From contig QMVI01000020.1 of NCBI GenBank assembly GCA_003661015.1, forward strand, positions 1 to 10,759: a stretch of DNA of 10,759 nucleotides, in the 5' to 3' direction. Shown in pieces: positions 6,310-10,759 of this stretch. Positions within the stretch are counted from its first letter, which is position 1. The number at the start of each line of letters is the position of its first letter. The translations under genes were made by a program, and so were the position numbers. Below the pieces are notes generated by a model. That model searched no databases and was not told the DNA's origin. It saw nothing but the letters and a program-made list of their open reading frames with translations. The DNA comes from Methanosarcinales archaeon (GTDB lineage: Archaea > Halobacteriota > Methanosarcinia > DSM-18856 > Methermicoccaceae).

Positions 6310-7095
6310 ATGTTGATTGCTTCTCTTCTCAGAAAGTATGGGGTCTATATTTCGTCTAAAGACCAATGTTTTCTCAATGACTCCAAAATTTTAAATTGGA
6401 TGGTGGATTATGTGGAGCTGAATGAAGATGAAGTGGTACTTGAAATCGGTGCAGGGCTCGGCACTCTAACGAGGCTGTTGTGTGAGAGGGCAGGAAAGGT
6501 ATATGCAATAGAAAAAGACCCTAGACTTTTTTAGATTTTAAAAGTTGAACTGAGAGAATTTGATAATCTTGAACTCATATATGGGGATGCCCTCAAGCTT
6601 GAATTACCAGATTTTGATGTTGTTGTGTCCAATCTTCCCTATTCGATTTCAACTCCCATCACATTCAAACTTCTCGAAAAGTATTTTGAGAGAGGTATTC
6701 TGACATATCAACTTGAATTTGCAAGAAGGCTTGTTGCAAAACCAGGTACAAAGGACTACGGAAGACTGAGTGTTGCGGTTCAGCACTACTGTGATGTGAG
6801 GTTAATCAGAAGGATTCCAAGAGGAGCATTCTATCCAAAACCATCGGTTGATTCAGGTGTGGTTGAACTGAAAAGAAGACAGCACGAAGACGTAGATTAG
6901 AGGGTTTTTTCCAGACTTCTCGAGTGTGCATTTAGAGAGAGGAGGAAGAAAATCAAAAATGCAATCTCTCGATGTCCAGAGTTTGCAATGTGCAAAATTC
7001 CCGAGGAGTTTGGTGAGAAAAGGGCTGAGGAACTATCACCTAATGACTTTGTCAAACTCTCAAACATGACATCATATTCTCTCAACAACAACTGA
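6310..7095 (+). CDS. ksgA: 16S rRNA dimethyladenosine transferase (KsgA/Dim1) with two in-frame TAG codons
   Basis: KsgA dimethylates two adjacent adenines near the 3' end of 16S rRNA, a late small-subunit maturation step. Across 261 codons in one frame: LLRKYG and the FLND segment near the start, the SAM-binding VLEIGAGLGTLT at 43-54, AIEKDPRLF, TAG at 6532-6534 (codon 75), GDALKL, the catalytic NLPYSIS from residue 108, EFARRLVAKPGTKDYGRLSV, FYPKPSVDSGVV, TAG at 6898-6900 (codon 197), and a C-terminal domain with FRERRKKIKNAI and RAEELSPNDFVKLSN ending in TGA. All landmarks are in order, with no frameshift. Under the standard code it would look like three pieces, the last without a start. 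GGTGAT touches the ATG with no spacer, so expression probably relies on coupling to the DUF655 stop one base upstream. Confidence 0.94.
6532..6534 (+). other. In-frame TAG sense codon in ksgA (putative pyrrolysine), codon 75
   Basis: The TAG comes right after AIEKDPRLF, the acidic loop that binds the SAM ribose, and before ILKVELREF. In the family this is the start of a surface helix at a variable position (compare D-x-x-L-x-x-x-L). The frame continues to the NLPY catalytic motif. Confidence 0.9.
6898..6900 (+). other. In-frame TAG sense codon in ksgA (putative pyrrolysine), codon 197
   Basis: The TAG lies between QHEDVD and RVFSRLLECAFRERRKK. This is the hydrophilic linker from the catalytic domain to the C-terminal helical domain, again a variable position. 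The downstream 64 codons are clear KsgA C-terminal sequence in the same frame. Confidence 0.9.
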
Positions 7096-7218
7096 GCCCA
7101 CCAATGCCCCACTCATCCATCCTATTACATAGCTCCATTCGAACCCAATTATCGCTATCAGGATAAGTCCAAGTACATTCAGAATAATCCATCTTTCAAC
7201 AATTCTTTTCACGTTCAC
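7072..7218 (-). CDS. Possible small membrane protein (48 residues), unrecognised
   Basis: A short minus-strand frame starting at GTG 7216-7218 (or GTG 7210-7212) and ending in TGA at 7072-7074. It begins with a basic stretch, VNVKRIVERW, then a long hydrophobic segment (IILNVLGLILIAIIGF) and a second weakly hydrophobic, glycine-rich one (YVIGWMSGALVGSVVV), ending ERI. This looks like one or two membrane helices with a positive N-terminus. It fills the gap between ksgA and the next gene and overlaps the ksgA 3' end by 24 bases. No ribosome binding site is evident; ATTTAAAAAAG at 7250-7260 on this strand could be a TATA box. I recognise no family. It could be chance, so confidence is moderate. 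Confidence 0.42.
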   Translation of the reverse strand: MNVKRIVERWIILNVLGLILIAIIGFEWSYVIGWMSGALVGSVVVERI

Positions 7219-7248
7219 ACATTCATTTTCTTATCTGATTTTACAAAA

Positions 7249-7293
7249 ACTTTTTTAAATTCGCTATATAAGGCACATATGGAGTTAGTTTAA
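7249..7293 (+). promoter_or_regulatory. Promoter of the 7294 gene; T6 tract possibly ending the ksgA operon
   Basis: CTATATAAGG at 7264-7273 is a TATA box centred about 26 bases before ATG 7294, which would give a leaderless mRNA. A second AT box, TTTTTTAAAT at 7251-7260, would give a leader of about 10 bases that includes GGAG at 7281-7284. The T6 run at 7251-7256 could also terminate transcripts from ksgA. Confidence 0.55.
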
Positions 7294-8322
7294 ATGCCCC
7301 TACTTAATCCCATCGAGAGGATCGATGAGTTTATCGACCAACTACGTTCTGAGGATGATAGGGAGACCTACATAGCATTGAGAAGGATGAATTCTATACT
7401 GACAAGAAGTCCAGAGCCTTTTGTTGATCTCATGCTTGATAATAGAGAGAAGTTTGACGAAATTTTAGAGCTTTTGGACAGCCTCAAAGAATCGAAGGAT
7501 ATTGCAATAAAGACAGCGGCTCTCGAGGTCTATGATAGATTAAAGATAATAAAGGATACAGTTGAAAAGCCCAAACGTCCAAAATCGGCTGTAGAAAGAT
7601 ACTATTCGGCATTAGAGTACTTGAAAGAAGACGACCCGTACAAGATTTTCAGGGGGCTGAAACTTCTCTCATCAATTGTGAATACACGCCCCAGTTCTGT
7701 TATTGAACTTGAGGAGGAGGACCCCGAACTCAAGAAAAAGATAGTGCAAGAGCTCTCGAGGATATCGATTGAAGGTAAGGGTGTGTTGAGTGAGGAGGCT
7801 AAGAAGCTTCTTTCCCTGATAACCTTTGAGAGAACTCCACGAGAGAGCCCATCAGTTGGAGAATCAGAGGTTGTTAAGTTGATGGAAGCAATTAGTCAAA
7901 GATTGCCCGCATCACCTCCCCCATCCACGCCACAACTTTCCGTCTCCCCACTTTCTACTCCCTCTGCCCCCCCACCCACGGTTGCACAACCACAACAAGT
8001 TCAATGGACTCTCTCAAGAATCATAGACAAATTCATCAACACGAAGTATCTTTCAGCTTTGTTCATAGGGGAGGGCATAATATTCCTAGGCATAACCGGA
8101 TTTATGTACACAGCCAACATCGGGTTTAGGTCGATAAATATACTCGCAACTGTTGCATTCTACTGCTTGATATTGGGCGTCGTTTTTAGAATGATTGAGG
8201 ACTATTATGGTTCTGAAAGAATAAAAGAAGTTTATGAACGTCATTCTTTTGAATTCAATCTTGCAAAACTCTTTGTTGTAATCAATGGTATATTCTTCTT
8301 GTTCGTGGCGGTGCTTGCATGA
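7294..8322 (+). CDS. Membrane-anchored protein with a duplicated helical domain, unknown function
   Basis: A 342-residue protein I do not recognise. Residues about 8-85 and 100-177 are two related all-helical units: both have a leucine-rich helix, an E-D-D turn (20-22 and 112-114), then SIL-x-x-x-P / SIV-x-x-x-P (34-40 and 127-133), an acidic stretch and a closing Ala/Leu helix. The layout is like HEAT or ARM solenoids. Residues about 204-235 are a Pro/Ser/Thr-rich linker. Three hydrophobic segments follow at about 253-273, 281-300 and 323-342, so the C-terminus is embedded in the membrane. There is no signal peptide, so the helical part is probably cytoplasmic; that is inference. The TGA stop overlaps the next ATG (ATGA), implying co-expression with the GT-C-like protein. 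It may be a scaffold or regulator of surface glycan assembly, on context only. Confidence 0.8.
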   Translation: MPLLNPIERIDEFIDQLRSEDDRETYIALRRMNSILTRSPEPFVDLMLDNREKFDEILELLDSLKESKDIAIKTAALEVYDRLKIIKDTVEKPKRPKSAVERYYSALEYLKEDDPYKIFRGLKLLSSIVNTRPSSVIELEEEDPELKKKIVQELSRISIEGKGVLSEEAKKLLSLITFERTPRESPSVGESEVVKLMEAISQRLPASPPPSTPQLSVSPLSTPSAPPPTVAQPQQVQWTLSRIIDKFINTKYLSALFIGEGIIFLGITGFMYTANIGFRSINILATVAFYCLILGVVFRMIEDYYGSERIKEVYERHSFEFNLAKLFVVINGIFFLFVAVLA

Positions 8323-9602
8323 AGCTCGCGTTTGAGTGCAAGAAACATAACTCAAAACTTTTTTTTGTTCTTTTTGCCTCACTAATAACTTACACCATAT
8401 ATGTACTGCCGTTGATACTCAGACCGTTTGATGGACTTCCATGGGGTGCACTTGATGGTGCGTATTATTACGTCGCACAAGATATGTATAACCATGGCAA
8501 TATGCCTTCTTTCCATCTCTATCCATGGCTTCCAGTACCGTTCCTTTACTCCTCCTCAGTATCACTCATTCTTGGACTCACAACATTACAGACATTGAAC
8601 TTCGTGTATCCACTTGCTCCCGCCTTATCTGCTTTGTTTGTATGTGTTGTTGCCTTCTCTATTGCGAAGAATTATGGCGGGTTGTTTGGAGGGCTGTTGT
8701 TTGCATTTGCCCCACTTCACATACTGACTCTTATGTATCACTATCATAAGTTTCTTTTTGCCGAGATGTATCTGGTATTGCTGATATTTGTCCTTCTCAT
8801 ATCTGAACTCAGGATTTTTTCTCCTCTGTTTCTGTCTCTTTCCCTTCTGTCTCATCCAGCAGTTGGCGGTATTGCCTTTTTGTTGATGATGTTTTTGGGG
8901 ATTATAGAAAAATCTCGTAAAGTTCTGCTGATGGCAGTTATTGGGACCCTTCCCATAATACCCTTCGCTGGGGTGTATAGTTCTGTGGGTGGCGTGCTCG
9001 GAGAGAGTGGTTATCTGCCAATATCGTTGAATGTTGTTAGTTTGAGTCTTGTTTCATTCATTTTTGCATTTTTTGTGTTGAAATTGAGACCATCAAAGAC
9101 AGTTGTTGCTCTCTCAATATTGATGGTTGGGACTGGTGTGAATGCTTTACTGAAATTAGCTCTTTATGAGCGCCTTCTTCTGATACTTGAGCTTGGTGGG
9201 ACAATGATAATTCCGTATGCTGTCGGATTCATCCCCCGCAAGACATTTTTATCAGTTTTGGTTCTTGTGTTGGTTGTTCTGTCATGGGTGAGTGCTGTGA
9301 ATGGTCTTATTGAGACAAAACCGAGCGATGTTCGACCATCTGAAATGGAGTGTTATGGATTTTTATCTGAATATGGGGATGGTGTGGTTATTGGCGATAT
9401 ATCTCACATCACATGGGCATCTGCTTTATCTGGTCTCCCCTCCCCATATGTGCATCCCCCACTTTATCCAGTTCAACCTTCGAGTTCTCTGCCCCCCCCA
9501 TCATATGTTTTGCTGTATGGGAATCGTTTGAACCCTGACAGTAAGAACCTCGATTGTAAAATTTTTGATTCTGGATATGTTAGGGTCTACCTATCTCAGT
9601 GA
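8319..9602 (+). CDS. Polytopic membrane protein, probable GT-C-like glycosyltransferase
   Basis: A 427-residue integral membrane protein with about ten or eleven hydrophobic segments (roughly 13-33, 92-113, 117-137, 146-178, 183-220, 237-255, 261-278, 284-304 and 308-328). A C-terminal soluble tail runs from about 330 to 427. Between the first and second membrane helices is a long loop with WGALDGAYYYVAQD, then GNMP and a Trp/Pro-rich segment. An acidic residue in an aromatic context in this first loop is typical of GT-C glycosyltransferases, which use lipid-linked sugar donors on the outer face of the membrane. I cannot place it in a named subfamily, and the GT-C call is tentative. It overlaps the upstream gene by four bases and ends 23 bases inside the 3' end of the convergent flippase gene, which also points to surface glycans. 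Confidence 0.78.
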   Translation: MKLAFECKKHNSKLFFVLFASLITYTIYVLPLILRPFDGLPWGALDGAYYYVAQDMYNHGNMPSFHLYPWLPVPFLYSSSVSLILGLTTLQTLNFVYPLAPALSALFVCVVAFSIAKNYGGLFGGLLFAFAPLHILTLMYHYHKFLFAEMYLVLLIFVLLISELRIFSPLFLSLSLLSHPAVGGIAFLLMMFLGIIEKSRKVLLMAVIGTLPIIPFAGVYSSVGGVLGESGYLPISLNVVSLSLVSFIFAFFVLKLRPSKTVVALSILMVGTGVNALLKLALYERLLLILELGGTMIIPYAVGFIPRKTFLSVLVLVLVVLSWVSAVNGLIETKPSDVRPSEMECYGFLSEYGDGVVIGDISHITWASALSGLPSPYVHPPLYPVQPSSSLPPPSYVLLYGNRLNPDSKNLDCKIFDSGYVRVYLSQ

Positions 9603-10759
9603 CCTTGTCAAATATCTTCAAGGCACAGGATGATACTCTCTCCCCCAGTCCAGAAGTTATGATATCTACATCTTGTCTATCGATGAGTCCAAGCAGTGAA
9701 AGTAAAAGAAGATAAACGACAGATGAGATTGATATATCGATGAGTAGTAACAGTCTTCCAGTGTGTGGTGTCAGCACCAAGAAGAGCATAAATACTGACA
9801 GAGATGCAATAGTTCTCAGAACATGCGACATTTCGATATGGACACCCTCTATGGTCTTTACATAGAGTATTGACATCCCTATCATACCAAATAGAGATGA
9901 GATTGTGATTGAAAGAGCGGAGCCGACAATTCCAAGTTGGGGAATCAACATGTACAGCAACAGAGCTTCAAACAGAATCCACCCAGCCACTACAAAAACC
10001 GGCTTTTTGAGACATCCTGAGCCTTGCAGAATTCTGAGCATGGAGAACGCGATGGTTGCAGATACAATCCCAATGCCGTATATTCTGAAGCTCTGTGCCC
10101 CATGGGAATATATGGGAGGATACACGAAGGTTAGGACTTCTGATGGCATTGTTATGAAAAGTATGCAGAATGGTATCGAGAACAAAAGTATATACTTTAT
10201 CGTCTTCGAAGCATATCTCCTCATCACTTCTGGCTTAACTGCGTGATATGATATGTATGGGAATGTAACGTTCAGAACAACACCCGCAATAAAATAAGGT
10301 ATCTTGCCTATAACTTGATTTGCTTGGTAGAATCCTATTGTTTCATGGACATTCTGCAATGTGTAGAGGAGTTTTACACTGAGCAAATCCATATTCACAA
10401 TGAGAGTTACACCAAAAATTCCAATGAAGAGAGGGGGAGTATATAATATGACATTGCTTCCCTTTGTCTCTCCACGACTTTTCGTTTTATTTAGGTGTTT
10501 TAGGTATTTTAGCACGTAGTACGTCCCGAGAACTGCACCCAGTATGGAAGCAGCCACCAGACCGAGAACCGCACCCACCACCCCAAGTCCAATAAACACG
10601 AGAACGAGTCCGAACACCAATTTTGACAGAGGTTCAACCACCTGTATGATAGAGAGATTTTTGAAGATGAACAGCCCTTGGAGTGCACCCTTTGTTGCCC
10701 AGCCCCACGCAGAGAACAGAACTATGACCATCAGCAAGTAAATCATGCTTGGATAGTAG
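9580..10759 (-). CDS. MOP-superfamily polysaccharide flippase (Wzx/MurJ-like), 5' partial
   Basis: The visible 392 codons of a multi-pass membrane protein of the oligosaccharide/polysaccharide exporter type, which flips lipid-linked glycans across the membrane. About ten hydrophobic segments are seen, with characteristic family stretches: WATKGALQGLFIFKNLSI, VFIGLGVVGAVLGL, a glycine-rich helix followed by a short KYLKHL loop, the NMDLLSVKLL segment, the IAGVVLNVTFPYIS helix, and PQLGIVGSALSITISS. The frame is open to the window edge (YYPS before the first Met at 10744-10746), and members are usually 420-500 residues, so the true start is most likely outside the window. It ends in TAA at 9580-9582, overlapping the GT-C-like gene tail by 23 bases. 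Substrate unknown. Confidence 0.85.
   Translation of the reverse strand, partial: YYPSMIYLLMVIVLFSAWGWATKGALQGLFIFKNLSIIQVVEPLSKLVFGLVLVFIGLGVVGAVLGLVAASILGAVLGTYYVLKYLKHLNKTKSRGETKGSNVILYTPPLFIGIFGVTLIVNMDLLSVKLLYTLQNVHETIGFYQANQVIGKIPYFIAGVVLNVTFPYISYHAVKPEVMRRYASKTIKYILLFSIPFCILFITMPSEVLTFVYPPIYSHGAQSFRIYGIGIVSATIAFSMLRILQGSGCLKKPVFVVAGWILFEALLLYMLIPQLGIVGSALSITISSLFGMIGMSILYVKTIEGVHIEMSHVLRTIASLSVFMLFLVLTPHTGRLLLLIDISISSVVYLLLLSLLGLIDRQDVDIITSGLGERVSSCALKIFDKVTEIGRP

Noticed and set aside
6625..6900. Separate short methyltransferase gene starting at a GTG in NLPY
   Set aside because: It is the middle of ksgA; the start would fall inside the catalytic motif and lack the SAM-binding domain.
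6897..7112. 71-codon minus-strand ORF over the ksgA 3' end
   Set aside because: It is antisense to clear KsgA C-terminal sequence and has no family-like features; it is a shadow.
303..9499. Runs of six to eight C in genes (303-309, 1102-1108, 7967-7973, 9492-9499) as phase-variable tracts
   Set aside because: All are in frame as Pro codons in intact genes, some housekeeping; a general codon habit fits better than contingency switching.
1..10759. CRISPR array, insertion sequence, phage genes or attachment site
   Set aside because: No regularly spaced repeats, transposase, terminal inverted repeats, integrase or partial tRNA duplication was seen; the tRNA-Pro has no neighbouring integrase.
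1..10759. pyl genes or methylamine methyltransferase genes in the window
   Set aside because: Looked for as the source of TAG decoding; no PylS-, PylB-, PylC- or PylD-like protein, no tRNA with CTA anticodon and no MtmB/MtbB/MttB-like frame is present, so the Pyl call stays an inference.

Overview
The window is archaeal, most likely from a methanogen-like or other euryarchaeal lineage. This rests on a ribosomal protein L21e - RNA polymerase subunit Rpo4/RpoF - DUF655 - KsgA gene cluster, a short archaeal-type OMP decarboxylase, a tRNA with no encoded CCA, TATA-box promoters that place several start codons at or near the transcription start, and GGAGGTGAT-type ribosome binding sites. I cannot name the species.

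The main result is that TAG appears to be a sense codon. Three well-conserved genes are interrupted only by in-frame TAG: aroA (97-99 and 667-669), a TIM-barrel sugar-phosphate isomerase (2960-2962, minus strand) and ksgA (6532-6534 and 6898-6900). In each, conserved family sequence continues in the same frame on both sides. No gene is interrupted by TAA or TGA or by a frameshift, and none of the twelve main genes ends in TAG (seven end in TAA, five in TGA). In archaea the known way to read TAG is pyrrolysine (Pyl), so the best explanation is a Pyl-code genome in which TAG is widely translated. The pyl genes themselves are not in this window. A standard-code annotation would split these three genes into fragments, wrongly suggesting pseudogenes.

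Layout: 1-2713 (+) aroA (5' end outside the window), a radical SAM/SPASM-like protein and pyrF, tightly packed as an operon. 2714-2788 (-) tRNA-Pro(TGG), directly abutting the pyrF stop codon. 2867-3637 (-) isomerase. A short divergent promoter region at 3638-3705 is followed by 3706-5013 (+) tyrA, which carries an extra C-terminal extension resembling an Sm-like barrel plus an FDX-ACB domain. 5064-7095 (+) L21e, rpoF, DUF655 and ksgA form an information-processing operon. 7072-7218 (-) is a possible tiny membrane protein. 7294-9602 (+) holds a duplicated-helical-domain membrane protein coupled to a GT-C-like membrane protein. 9580-10759 (-) is a MOP-superfamily polysaccharide flippase whose 5' end lies outside the window.

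Together the genes cover aromatic amino acid synthesis (aroA, tyrA), pyrimidine synthesis (pyrF), transcription and ribosome biogenesis, and probably cell-surface glycan assembly (GT-C-like protein and flippase). If TAG is read as Pyl, then aromatic amino acid synthesis and 16S rRNA maturation in this organism depend on the Pyl machinery, well outside methylamine metabolism.
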